64,000 nucleotides of DNA from Nemophila menziesii. Its lineage: Eukaryota > Streptophyta > Magnoliopsida > Boraginales > Hydrophyllaceae. The stretch is from assembly GCA_029959085.1 (NCBI GenBank), contig JARWIR010000024.1:18712296-18776295 (forward strand), written 5' to 3'. The position numbers were made by a program, and so were the translations under genes. Below are positions 33,989-44,988 of this stretch, piece after piece (the first letter of the stretch is position 1; each line of letters starts with the position of its first letter). The notes below the pieces were generated by a model. That model saw nothing but the letters and a program-made list of their open reading frames with translations. It was not told the DNA's origin and ran no database searches.

Positions 33989-36900
33989 ATGGAGGAACTG
34001 CGAATGTCAATGTGTTTAATGGATAGTTGTATGTTATGGAATTGTCAAGGTGTTAGGTCAACCTTGACTCAACATAGTTTGAAGTCCCTCTTATCTAGGT
34101 TTAATATTTCAGTTTTATGTTTACTTGAGTCTAAGTTAAGAAGTTGTCATGTTAGTTCTGTAAAAGCTCTCAAGTTGTTCAAGTACAACCACTTTGTTGA
34201 TCCAACTGGCTCATGTTTAAAGTCAGGAGGGATCGTAGTGGCTTAGAAAGAAAGTGTCAGTCTTAACATTATTTTTTCATGTAACTCCTATGTAATATGT
34301 GAAATCAGTGAAGTATGTAATAGGAAGTGGTTCCTGGTGTTTGTGTATGGTCCTTGTGATGACTATGCTAGATTTGGCTTATGGAATGAATTAACAAACT
34401 GGATGTCAAGACACGATGAAGCAGTGTTGATGATGGGGGACTTTGACGAGGTGGCAAAGTTCAGAGAGAAGGAAGGTAAAAATCCAGCCAACCTTGATAG
34501 AATTTTAACCTTTAACAAGTTCACTAATGATAATAGTTTAATAGAGTTAAAATCAAAAGGGTGTCTCTATACATGGAATAATAATAGAGAGGGTAAAGAA
34601 AATGTAAGGGAAAAATTAGATAGAGGACTATGCAACCTAAATTTTTTTGATCTTTTTCCAAACGCTATTATTAAAGTGCCGCCGGCAGTGGGGTCCGATC
34701 ATTCACCGTTAATACTTGAAAAAGAAATTAGAAATAAGCCAACTAAGCAACACTTTATTTTCGACACGAGATGGTTGGGTGATGATAAGTGCCTTGAAGT
34801 GGTTAAAGAATCGTGGAAGGATCATGGTAGTGGAAATGTTATAGAAAAGTTTCAAACAAAGAAAAATAAAACATGCAAATCGTTGATAAAATGGAGCAAG
34901 AGTACGTTCTATAATAGTAGGAAAAGAATCAATGAGCGACAACAAAAATTAGAATTTATGCAAGATAATGATAATAGCCAATACAATCAAGACTTAATTA
35001 AAGAGATAAAAAAAGAAATGGAGGAACTTTGGGAAAAGGAAGAGATTTATTGGGCCGATAGAGCTAGGGACCAACATATACAATGCAGAGATAAAAATAC
35101 GGCCTATTTCCATAATAGTACAAGGGTAAGAAGAAACATCAACAGGATTGTAGCAGTTAAAGATAAGAATGGGGAATGGAGAGAGGAATTGGATGAAATC
35201 AAAAACATATTTCAGAATTATTACATTACTCTATTTAAAAATGAGAATAGAAGAGAATATATCACATGTCTTATTCCTTGTAAAGTAACGGAGGAGATGA
35301 ATGAAGAATTGGTCAAAAACCCAGATATCAAGGAAATCAGAAGAGCGGTGTTTAGCATGTCGGGATCGAAAACACCAGGACAAGACGGGTTAACGGGAAA
35401 AATCTACCAAGAATTCTGGGATATCGTTAAGGAAGATGTAGTTAGAATAGTTTTGGACTTCTTTAATCTTAGTGTAGTGTTGAAGAAATTAATGATACAT
35501 TAATAACTTTGATACCTAAAGGAGAATCACAAGAGAAGCCTAAGGATTATCGACCAATATCGTGTATAAATTTTATTTACAAAATCATCTCCAAAATACT
35601 TGCACCCAGATTACAACCATTTATGGATACAATTATATCACCTACTCAATCAGCATTTATAAAGGGGAGAAGTATCCAGGATAATATCATAGTGGCTCGA
35701 GAAATTTCTTACTTCCTAAACTGCAAACGGAAATCAAAAAAACATTATGCAGCGGTAAAAATTGACATGGCCAAGGCTTATGATAGAGTAGAGTGGGAAT
35801 TCTTAATGAAGGTCTTAAAACAAATTTGTTTTTGTGAAAAATGGAGGAAATGGATATACATGTGTATATTGACAGTTAGTATGCAAATCAAGATTAATGG
35901 GGACAGACTCACGAAGTTTAATCCTGAGAGAGGTATTAGGCAAGGGGGTATGTTATCTCCCCTTATCTTTTCAATTTTGACGGAAGCTCTTATATACCTC
36001 ATCGGATATTATATGGAAGCCGAAAATTTCAAAGGATTAAAAATTACAAGGAAATGTCCTGTACTGACTCATCTCTTATTCGCGGATGATGCCTTGTTCT
36101 TTATGGAAGCTAACATAGAGGAATTTGACAAATTCAAAGAAATGTTAGGGAAATACTGTCAGGCATCGGGTCAAGCAGTGAATTTTGATAAGTCTTCAAT
36201 CTTGTTTAGTAAAGGTATAAGTGATAATATAAAACGTATATTGGAAGGAAAAATGGGAATTTCTAGCACAAATTCGTTGGGAAAATATTTGGGTCTACCG
36301 CTCACACTTAAAAGATCCAAAACGAAAAAATCTGAACTATATTAAAGATAGAATAATTAGTAAGGCGTCAAGTTGGTCATCGAAGTACCTATCTGAAGGA
36401 AGAAAGTAAGTTCTAATTAAAGTAGTTTTACAGGCTATACCTAATTATGCTATGTCAATATTTGAATTTCCAAAAGCACTATGTAAAAAATTGTCAAGCA
36501 TCGTGTCCAAATTTTATTGGGACTCGATGGATAAGAAAAAAAATTCATTGGGTCTCATGGAAAAGAAATTCTAGATCAAAAAAATTGAAAGATTAGGATT
36601 CCGGGATTTTTAGAAAATGAATCTGGCAATGCTAGCAAAACAAGCTTGGAAACTGATAAATAACCCAAATTCTTTAACGGCTCAAGTTATTAAAGGAATT
36701 TATCATCCAAACACGGACATTTGGAATGCGAAGCTTAAACAGAAGAGGTCTTGGAGTTGGTCTAGTATCATGAAAGGGCTACATTTATTAAAAAAGGAAT
36801 GTTGTTGGCAAATAGGGAATAGGCTTACGACAAACATTTGGGAGGATAGTTGGATTGGACCAGGTTTTAAAATGGATAAATGCGACTGGTTACCAGTAGA

Positions 36901-38165
36901 AAAAGTGGCAGAATTATTTAACAACGGATGTACGGGATGGAATAATAACTTAATAAACTTAATATGCAATGAAAGAGAGAAACAGGAAATTAATAGATTA
37001 CCCGTCGTTAATATTCAGGATGAAGATAAAGTTATTTGGCCTTTTACTAAAAACGGAGAATACATAACTAAATCGGGATATCACCTTTTGGTTAACGAGG
37101 AAATTAGTAAGGAAGGAAATACGTCAACAAGAATTGTACATGAAGGCAACACTTCATTGTGGGCAATGGTGTGGTCATCTAATGTTCCGGCAAGAATGAG
37201 GAATTTTGTATGGAGAATAATCAAGAATGTGATACCTACAAAAAAGAACTTAAACAAAAAGAAATGTGCAAACGACTCAATATGTGAGTGGTGCGAGAAT
37301 GGAGAAGAGTCAGTAGAGCACCTCTTTATTCAATGTCCCTTTAGTACAGCAGTTTGGGTGGAATCTCCACTCCAATTAAAGATTAATAAGGAAGAAACGT
37401 ATGTTTTCAAAGATTGCTTCGTCAATATCATAAATGGTTATTCGGAAAATGGGTGGGATAGGAAAGAATTAATAAGTAATGTGACTGCGATCTTGTGGAA
37501 CTTATGGAAAGCCAGAATGAAAGGTTTCTACGACCTGAAGAAATGGGATATTGCGGAGATTATCAATAACTCTAATAGAGTTATGGATAGGCTCTATAAG
37601 ACGCGCCAAAGAAATTTTGATAGGCATGAAACTCAGATAAAGGCACAAAGCACGAAAAACAATGAAGATAATATTATACTTGATTCATCAGACATCATAT
37701 GGCATAACGATACCTCATTTGTGAATAAAAGCAAGATAGCGGGGATAGCTTCGATATCAATAGGTAAAGATGGCCAAGTGTGCGGAAAACAATATAGAGG
37801 AGGGATGTTTAGGAGTGTTAAGGAAGGAGAAACTTGGGTTATCTTACAAGCAATGAAGGCATCCAAAGATTTAAATAATAGAAGGATCTCCTTCTATACC
37901 GATAACCTTGAAATTGTTCAAGGAATTTATAACAAAAAGGGAATTGATTGGCAGATCCGGCCGTTGATCGAAATGATTAGGAAATGGATCGCAAGATTTC
38001 CGGAATAGGAAGGTATATCATGTCAAAAGGGAACTAAACGAAATAGCGGATCTGGCTGCAAAATGTATTATGAAAACGGATAGCTTGGACCACTGGAGCG
38101 CAACAAATCTATCTGATAGTATAGAGTTTCTTAATCAAACTTTAAAGTATTATAATAGCTGTTAA
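33989..38165 (+). pseudogene. LINE ORF2: endonuclease, reverse transcriptase, RNase H, with several breaks
   Basis: The endonuclease has WNCQGV, VYGP, GDFDE and GSDHSPL, with TAG at 34244-34246 in place of a Trp codon. The reverse transcriptase (35509-36345) has PISCINFIYKIISK, AFIKGRSIQDN, FADD at 36079-36090 and RQGG where RQGD is usual. A zf-RVT segment with CEWCENGEESVEHLF follows at about 37190-37380, and an RNase H with the acidic residues spread over 37700-37920. The RNase H end, with ELNEIADLAAK, is one frame away, after a stop at 38006-38008. A frameshift near 35480 and several stops at 36345-36620 also break it. The element cannot make its own machinery. Confidence 0.85.
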
Positions 38166-38192
38166 CATTTTTCTTCTTGACAAAAAAAAAAA

Positions 38193-39023
38193 TGAATGTG
38201 TATGTATACATTCCATGTATGATTTGACTATACGAAATAGAGAAAAATGACACTATTGTGTCATTCTAGTTATTAAGTAACACGGTTTGTGCACTAACTA
38301 GAACCTTAAACTAGTATTTACTTTGGGCCTTATACCATGTATTTTAGGCCTTTTTAATTAATTTCTCCATAATATTAAGTCGTTGGAAAAAAGGAATATA
38401 TATCTTTACTCATACACATAATAAAGTAAAACCTAAAACTCATCTATTCTCCATCATCATCATCAACCCGGCCTGTCTTTTTTTGTCAACTTTTTTTTTT
38501 TGTCAACCATCAACCCGGATTGTCGAAGAACCCATAACACCCCGTGGATTATTATTTACCATCATCATCAACCCGGCTTGTCGAAGAAACAAAAAAAGGT
38601 AATACAATAATATTTACCATTGAAACTTTAAAAAATAGAATTATTTTTAACCTAATCTCATCACTTTTACAAATTTTCAGAATTATGTGATTTAAGTATA
38701 ATTATATTTGTATAGAAATCCTAGAATGGCCACTTTATGAACGTTGGAAGCCTTTTACCGTATGAGAATAGCGTATATGCCGTGTGAGTTTTGCCGTGAC
38801 TGTTGTAGTGAGCAACTTGGTCTTTTACTATGTATTTTAAATTGTTTGTCAGTAAACTCTAAAAAAAATAGAATTTAATTTTAACCTAATAGATTTAAGT
38901 ATAATTGTTTATTATATTCTTATAGAAATCCTAGAATGGGCGTATGAGAAGTGATGCGTATATGTAGTGAGCAATTTGGTCTTACTTTGAATTTGTTTTG
39001 CAGTAAGAAATCCATTAATTGGA
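38193..39023 (+). other. Upstream region of the kelch gene with duplicated leader
   Basis: Two CATCATCATCAACCCGG copies lie at about 38453 and 38560. A leader segment at 38617-38856 is repeated in shortened form at 38857-39010. Shared blocks are AAATAGAATT, TTTAAGTATAATT and GAAATCCTAGAATGG. Each ends in a pyrimidine-rich ..CAG that could be a splice acceptor, the last (TTTTGCAG) at about 39003. A third related copy lies at 43501-43690. Confidence 0.55.
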
Positions 39024-40511
39024 ATGGAAACCCCCAAGAAAAGCAAAAGCATAATGTGTGTGGTGGATAATTGGTCTAACGAACTATCCGTGGATTACTA
39101 TGTTTCAGATGAGAAGAAATTCAGTGAAGTTGATAAAAGATTTGATAAAAAGGAAAATAAGTGGAGACTTGGAAAAAATGTTGGAAACTTGAGAAACAAT
39201 ATTAAGCCTTTTTGTAGGAGTAAGGTGGGGTTAAATGCGAGTTATATAGTGTTTAATTCATGTTTGTATAGAATTGGTGGTTTAAAAGATTCTGAAGGTA
39301 GCAGCAGAGTAGATTATCTGGATTTGAATACAATGGAAAAAGAGTGGATAAATATTTCAAATATGAACCACCAAAGAGTGAATCCGTATCCAGTTATTTT
39401 AGACGGACAGCTATATGTTGTTGGTGGATTATATCGTGATTTTGAAGGATATCCTGCTGTTTTAATGGAGGTTCTTAATAAAAATGGGAAATGGGAAGAT
39501 ATACCCAATCCTCCTCCTTTTCCCGTGGTTCCTCCTTTTCCGGGTTTTCCTTCACCTTCACCTTCACCTATTCCCAAACCAAAAGATGAAGGTGATTCTT
39601 CAAGTAATGAATCTGAAGACTTATATGAAGTGGGAGAAGAAAAAGAAGAAGAAATTTATGCTAAAGAATATGTAGAAGTGAAAGAAAAAAAACAATATGA
39701 AGTAGAATTTTCTGCTGAAGATGAAAAAGAAAGAGAAGAATATTTTTCTAAATTAGAATGTGTAGTTTGTGGTAGTGAAGAAGAAGAAGAAGAAATTTGT
39801 GCAGAAGAGGAAGAAAAAGAACTTTCCCCTGAAGACCAAGAAGAATTAGATAATTATTATGCTGAACAAGCAAGAATGCAGAAAGAATGTTTGGATCGTT
39901 TATACTTCAGAGAGGTTTATTGCTATGCCATAGTTGGGGTGGTAAAAATTAATGGTAAAGATGTTATTATAGTTGGGGTTGATACTAGTCGTACTCATAG
40001 TGGGTCATATGTTTTATACATATATGAAGCTGGAAAAAATGAATGGGAAATATATTCGAAGATTGATATAACACGTCTTAATTCTCTGCCTGAGAAAACT
40101 GCTGTGGTGTCTGGACAGTTGATGTTGTTCATAGCAGGATCCAAAATCGGTTATGGAGGATCCGAATATTTGTATGTCTTGGACTTTGCAAAAGATAAAT
40201 TACATGTTTTCAACTTATTTGAAAAAATTCCGGATCTAAATTACAACTTGTGTCAATCTTCTTTTTTGGTGATGATTGAAGAAGACAAATTTGATGTGTT
40301 TTGGGAAATGAAGGGTACGAAATCCATTTCCACCGTGGTGTCTTCAAGATTTATACTTAAACGAAACTTATCATCAATGTTACCTTGGACTATCTTTTCT
40401 TCCAAAACCAACACTGGCTTAAGTATTTCAGTAACAAAGAAATTAAATAGGTTTTCTCTCATTCGTGATCTCATGGGCCATACACTAAAGGATGTGGTTT
40501 GCATGTTGTAA
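39024..40511 (+). CDS. Kelch-repeat protein with a proline-rich and acidic insert
   Basis: This is an uninterrupted frame of 495 codons from ATG. Two kelch-type units are clear: residues about 73-116 (YIVFNSCLYRIGGL, then a Tyr and Trp spaced as usual) and about 120-163 (ILDGQLYVVGGL). A third part at about 350-400 has VVSGQLMLFIAGS. Between them, residues 162-187 are proline-rich and 189-277 very acidic, with a CVVCGSE and a second Cys that do not make a full zinc motif. No F-box is visible at the N-terminus. Kelch propellers bind partner proteins. The insert is probably an unfolded loop between blades. It is the one likely host gene here; it could be a member of a plant F-box/kelch-like family that lost its F-box. 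Confidence 0.7.
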   Translation: METPKKSKSIMCVVDNWSNELSVDYYVSDEKKFSEVDKRFDKKENKWRLGKNVGNLRNNIKPFCRSKVGLNASYIVFNSCLYRIGGLKDSEGSSRVDYLDLNTMEKEWINISNMNHQRVNPYPVILDGQLYVVGGLYRDFEGYPAVLMEVLNKNGKWEDIPNPPPFPVVPPFPGFPSPSPSPIPKPKDEGDSSSNESEDLYEVGEEKEEEIYAKEYVEVKEKKQYEVEFSAEDEKEREEYFSKLECVVCGSEEEEEEICAEEEEKELSPEDQEELDNYYAEQARMQKECLDRLYFREVYCYAIVGVVKINGKDVIIVGVDTSRTHSGSYVLYIYEAGKNEWEIYSKIDITRLNSLPEKTAVVSGQLMLFIAGSKIGYGGSEYLYVLDFAKDKLHVFNLFEKIPDLNYNLCQSSFLVMIEEDKFDVFWEMKGTKSISTVVSSRFILKRNLSSMLPWTIFSSKTNTGLSISVTKKLNRFSLIRDLMGHTLKDVVCML

Positions 40512-41843
40512 GTTATCTCGATAGAGAAGAGAGCTTAGCTTAGCTTTTGGATGTCAGATATTCAACCTAACCTATCTATCACTTTACTCTAACTTTGAAT
40601 GACATGATATTATTCCATCTTTATAGTTAATACTATCAATTTGTTTACTTCATTGAGAAACATATATGTCAAATATTCGTAATGCAATATCTTTTTTGTC
40701 AATTTTTTAACTAACTCATATATTTATCTTTTTATTGATAAAGTAATCAACATATTAATAAACAACCTCAATATTACTGGAACTCAATATTACTGGAATA
40801 TCATTGGTGCTCTTTACTCAATTAGAGAGCACTATTACTTACATTAAAGGTGAACTTGATGAATTGGAAACACAAGATTTCTTGAAATGTGTTGATGACG
40901 AGGACGAATTTACACCTCTGTTATACTAAGAGATGTAATAGTGCGCAATTCAACAGAGATTAGTATAACAGAGGTGTTAAGATTGTGTTAAAATTTTGCT
41001 TCGTACAGAGATGTATAACAGAGGGGCGTAAGCCTTGAAATCGCTTTGTACAGCAACTCGATATGCAATAATTTTGCTTCCAATCAGTGTTTACGAGATT
41101 TTTAATTCTGAGACTTGTGTGGGGTAATCTTGATTTGTATCATCTCTGATTTTTAGTAATACCTCTTTCCAGGCACTTTCACAGAGTCACAGAGACAAGA
41201 GCTCATCTTAAAATAATTTGTTTTGTAGTTCTTGACAACATTCTCATTGATTTTTTCTTCTTGTATTTAGCTTCTCATTGGGTCCATTTTTTTGTAAGAA
41301 TCGGTAAGCTTAAAAAACAGAATTGATCATTATTGTTAGGTACAATTATGATAATAGTAAATAATATCATGAATTATTGAAATATATTTGCTTTATGTAA
41401 CATATATCAGACATGGACCAGCTTTCCGTTATCCTTCTTCATCCTTGATGATGGCCTTCTATAAATAAAGTAAGCAATAATGTTGTGTTTTTGGACAAAA
41501 TAATTATCAACCATAATCTGAATGAATTGTGTGTGTAGGAATTTATTAGCAATTGTTAATCATATGATCACGGGAGGATCCAGATCGCCTACTTTGACAC
41601 TCATGCAAGTAGTTTGTTTTTCTGAGTTGCTGATTAGTTCACTTTGTCAGACAACATTACCCCCGGTTTCGCATCGGCTCTGGATATTTAACAAGCTCCT
41701 TGCAGGGTTCTTATATCTATATTGACTATTTCTTCATCGGTTAGTAAGTGAATTACATGCATGCGTTAAATTCTCCCCTAGCAATAATCACTATGAGTAT
41801 CTAAGAGTGACTGATGTTGTATTTTTTTAACCAAGAAACTATA
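40512..41843. other. Downstream region of the kelch gene, no gene seen
   Basis: It is AT-rich with no supported ORF. The open run at 41522-41725 is short and unlike any protein I know. An inverted repeat of 18 bp lies at 40912-40929 and 40960-40977. Confidence 0.45.
40912..40977. repeat. Perfect 18-bp inverted repeat
   Basis: ACACCTCTGTTATACTAA is mirrored by TTAGTATAACAGAGGTGT with a 30-base loop. A third partial copy, TATAACAGAGG, follows at about 41011. It could be a terminator-like fold or a trace of a small fold-back element. Confidence 0.6.
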
Positions 41844-42140
41844 CTCCCTCCGGTCCCAAAAATAATATCCACTTATCATTTTCACATAATGTCATTATTA
41901 AATTCTACATGTACAAAAATACCCCTAATAAATGTCATCATTAATGATAATATACACTTATTCCTATGCCTAGGAAAATGCAATCAATTATAAAATAATA
42001 ATTCAAATAATTATAAATTAAAAGAAAAGTAGAGGTAATAAAGGAAAAAAGTAGAAAAATTTGTATTGAAATGGTAAGTAGACATTATTTTTGGGACACC
42101 ATATTTAGTAATGTGGACATTATTTTTGGAACGGAAGGAG
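41844..42140. mobile_element. Stowaway-type MITE
   Basis: It begins CTCCCTCCGGTCCCAAAAAT and ends with the mirrored ATTTTTGGAACGGAAGGAG, flanked by TA on both sides (41842-41843, 42141-42142). Its length of 297 bp and terminal sequence are typical of Tc1/mariner-derived Stowaway elements in plants. It has no ORF. Confidence 0.88.
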
Positions 42141-42142
42141 TA

Positions 42143-43192
42143 ATAACTTACTATAACCATTTACAAGGTTTTAGGTTTTTTTTCTTATGTACACACAATT
42201 TTTTTTCCTCTTAATTCTATTTAATATTACCCCCTATTTATTATTTTACATCATTTCTTTGTTCCTTTGGCTAATTATCAAAAACATAATATTTAATTAG
42301 ACCAATTTCAACTAGGGATGTCAATTGGTTGCGATATAAACCTGATACTGGTGGAAATCGAACCGACTGAGAAACGATTATATAACTATGATTAAAACAT
42401 TAGGTTACCGTTTTAAAAAATATAATTAATGTTAAAAATTGTTAGGTCATGCTTTTAGATAAAAATAAAACTAAATGACCAAAAATCGTTTATTATTATA
42501 TATGTTTTCATATGGGACAACGCTAAAATTCTCAATTAATTATAATTTCGACTTAATTCCCACTTAAGCACACAAAATTGGAAGTTTACGAAAATACTTA
42601 TAGGCCTATTAATTAATTACTTTAATTATATAAACCATTTAATTCTTATATCTTCACTATTCATTATAATAATAATAATTATTTATTTTCTTTCACCACC
42701 ACCACCCCACCACCACCACCCCCCAATCACCCACCCCCACAACCACCCCAACACCTTCACAACCAATCACCACCAACTAATTTCATCCCACGCGCGCATT
42801 CGTGAATTTTTTTTAAAAAATTCATAACTAATTCTAAAAAATCGTAAAAATAAAAAAAATTGCATATTTTGACGAGACAAATTAATATTTATGTCTATAA
42901 ATTTTTTTGATTTTTTTTAGTTTATAATTTTTTAATGAGATAATTGTTAATTAGGTCCGAAACCCAACAAATTATGTCTCAAAGAGTCCATCCCAAATGT
43001 TTGGATAAATAAGGTCCAAAAAGTTATTTCAAGTTAATAATATACCTAACATACCCTTACAAAATTAAAAAATAAGATAAAAGAAAAAAATATATATATA
43101 CAACAGCCAAACGGTGAAAATTTTTGTAACAAAAAATAAAAAGAATGTTGAAAAACAATACTCCATATTATCTAAAGCTCACCTCTCCGCCG
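42143..43192. other. AT-rich stretch with a CAC-rich run, no gene seen
   Basis: It is low-complexity A/T sequence with an ATAATAATAATAATT run near 42667 and a C-rich, CCACCACC-containing strand asymmetry at 42695-42770. No ORF is supported. Confidence 0.5.
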
Positions 43193-43440
43193 TCTTTAAA
43201 CAAAAAAAAATCTCTCCACCATCACATTTGAACAACAAAACAAAAAAGAAATTTCTTCATTCATTACCCAAATCGCTATCCTGCACAAGAAAACAGCCTC
43301 CATGGAAAGGTTGAAAAATAATAAATTTCTTCAGCTAAAAGAAATCTCTCCACCGTCGCATTCGAACAACAAAACAAAAAGAAATCTCTTCATTCACTAC
43401 TCCAAATTGCTCTCATGCACAAGAAAACAGCCTTTATGGA
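43193..43440 (+). repeat. Tandem duplication of about 125 bp
   Basis: Unit one (about 43193-43314) and unit two (about 43320-43440) share AATCTCTCCACC, GAACAACAAAACAAAAA and AAGAAAACAGCCT with scattered differences. No ORF is conserved between the two. Confidence 0.7.
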
Positions 43441-43500
43441 TCATTTGCCACCATCATCATCAACAGTCGAAGTCCCCAAATTAAGGTAACAGATTAATTT

Positions 43501-43690
43501 TTACCATTGAAACTTTAAAAAATTCTTTAATTATTAATCTAATCTCATCACTTTTACAATTGAGAAGTGATGCGCTGAGAATAGCATATATGGAGAGGGG
43601 ATGCCGTGTGAGTTTTGTGGGTCCCATAATTTGCCGAGATCAATTTGCTCTTACACTGCATTTTTTGAATTCTGTTGCAGTAAATATTCA
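43501..43690 (+). pseudogene. Orphan copy of the kelch-gene leader
   Basis: ACCATTGAAACTTTAAAAAA, CTAATCTCATCACTTTTACA and ATGCCGTGTGAGTTTTG are shared with 38617-38800 upstream of the kelch gene. It ends in TTGCAGTAA as there. No kelch coding sequence follows, so this is a partial duplicate. Confidence 0.55.
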
Positions 43691-44023
43691 TTTGACGCAA
43701 CGGGGGAAGATGGATTACACAACCCGTTTGATGGAGTCTTTTCCAACTGGGCTGTTGCAAACTTAGGTACTAGGCTCGTTGTAATGGGCTGTTGTAGTGG
43801 AGATTTTTCACTATTGCCGGAATAAGACGCGCCTTGATGTCTGCGCTTTGGTGACAATGGCGGAAGCAAAGGGGTCGTCTGTGTTTCTTCTCCGTCAGCT
43901 TTTATTGGGCTTTGCCAACTGGGCTGTTGCAAACTTAGGTATTGGGCTCGTTGTAATGGGCTGTTGTAGTGGAGATGCTTTACTGTTGCCGGAATAAGAC
44001 GCGCCTTGATGTCTGAGCATTAG

Positions 44024-44604
44024 GGTCTGTTTGGATTGACAGAAACGGAAAGAAAAGAAAAGAATAGAAATGATTTATTACTTTTTACATTGTTTGTATT
44101 GGAAAAGTTTATGAAAGAAAAGAAAATGAATCATTCCAAAAATCACTCCTATGTCTATTTTTATTGAGTAATGCTGGGTATCACCCAAAAAGTGATCACC
44201 CAAATATCACCTTCCTAGGTGGTCCAATGAAACTGTTTCTCTTTCTTAATTACTTTTTTTCTCTCTCTTATATAAAACAGTTTCATTGGACCACCTAGGA
44301 AGGTGATATTTGGGTGATCACTTTTTGGGTGATACCAAGCATTACTCATTTTTATTATCACTCCAAATTGGAGTCAAATGGAGAGAAAGGAATTTTATTA
44401 ATAATTATAGGCCAAAATTAACCTTTTTTTTCCTTTTCTTTTGTATTTTTTCCAATACAAACAAAATATATCTAAAATCATTTATGAAATCTACTTTTAT
44501 AAAAATTTATAATCGAAACAAAAAAATTCCTATCCTTTCTTTTCTTTTATAATTTATCTTTTCTTTTCATTTGTTACTTTTTCCCTCCTAAATACAAACA
44601 GACC
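44024..44604. mobile_element. Tourist-like MITE containing another MITE
   Basis: Its ends read GGTCTGTTTGGATT and, mirrored, AATACAAACAGACC. ATTAG flanks both sides (44019-44023, 44605-44609); a TTA-type duplication with slightly longer ends is an alternative reading. It has no ORF. The superfamily (PIF/Harbinger) is a guess from the ends. Confidence 0.65.
44166..44347. mobile_element. Mutator-type fold-back MITE, 182 bp
   Basis: Nearly the whole element is a pair of inverted arms of about 70 bp, starting GAGTAATGCTGGGTATCACC. It is flanked by a perfect 9-bp duplication ATTTTTATT (44157-44165 and 44348-44356), the length typical of Mutator-like elements. Confidence 0.88.
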
Positions 44605-44677
44605 ATTAGTGACACTGGCCGAAGTAAAGGGGTCGGTTGTGTTTCTTCTCCGTCTGCTTTTATTGGGCTTTGCCTTT

Positions 44678-44988
44678 ACTGGGCTTTTGCCGGTTTTGGT
44701 TAATGGGCTCCCTTCGTCTAGAACGCCTATCTCCAACTACGCTAATACCAACTGGGCTCATCAGAATGGCTTCGTCGTTGACCAACTCCTCCTTTTCATT
44801 CTACAATGTTTTTATCATAACGATGGAGTGTTTTATGATATTCAGATGTCGGTTGAAAAAAAATCAAATTTCTTAATCAAAGCTGATTAAAAAATGGGTT
44901 GTTGTTTAATAAACTAAGGTAAGGGTATTATAGACTATATTTATTATAAAGATGGATTGGACCTGTTGAAGAAAGTTATTTTGGCTGT
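44678..44988. other. Unassigned stretch before element E
   Basis: An open run from 44609 to 44890 crosses here but resembles nothing I know. The end at 44984-44988 (GCTGT) would be the target site of element E. Confidence 0.35.

Larger units (their letters stand above)
32560..38192 (+). mobile_element. LINE (L1/RTE-like plant LINE), nearly full length, defective
   Basis: An ORF1-like part, an apurinic-type endonuclease, reverse transcriptase, zf-RVT segment, RNase H and an 11-base A tail (38182-38192) follow in order. The tail is preceded by TTCTTGAC, a string also seen in the 3' end of the minus-strand LINE at 60741. The 5' boundary is an estimate. Confidence 0.8.
43741..44677 (+). repeat. 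Tandem duplication of about 175 bp, second unit split by MITEs
   Basis: Unit one (43741-43914) and unit two (43915-44023 plus 44610-44677) share CTGGGCTGTTGCAAACTTAG, GGAATAAGACGCGCCTTGAT and GTGTTTCTTCTCCGTC. The second unit is interrupted by the insertion at 44024-44604. No recognised protein is encoded. Confidence 0.75.

Noticed and set aside
41522..41725. Open run of 67 codons
   Set aside because: It is short, with no recognisable domain and no supporting context; likely chance in AT-rich DNA.
43554..43997. Overlapping open runs on both strands around the tandem repeat
   Set aside because: They follow the repeat, overlap each other on opposite strands and resemble no known protein.
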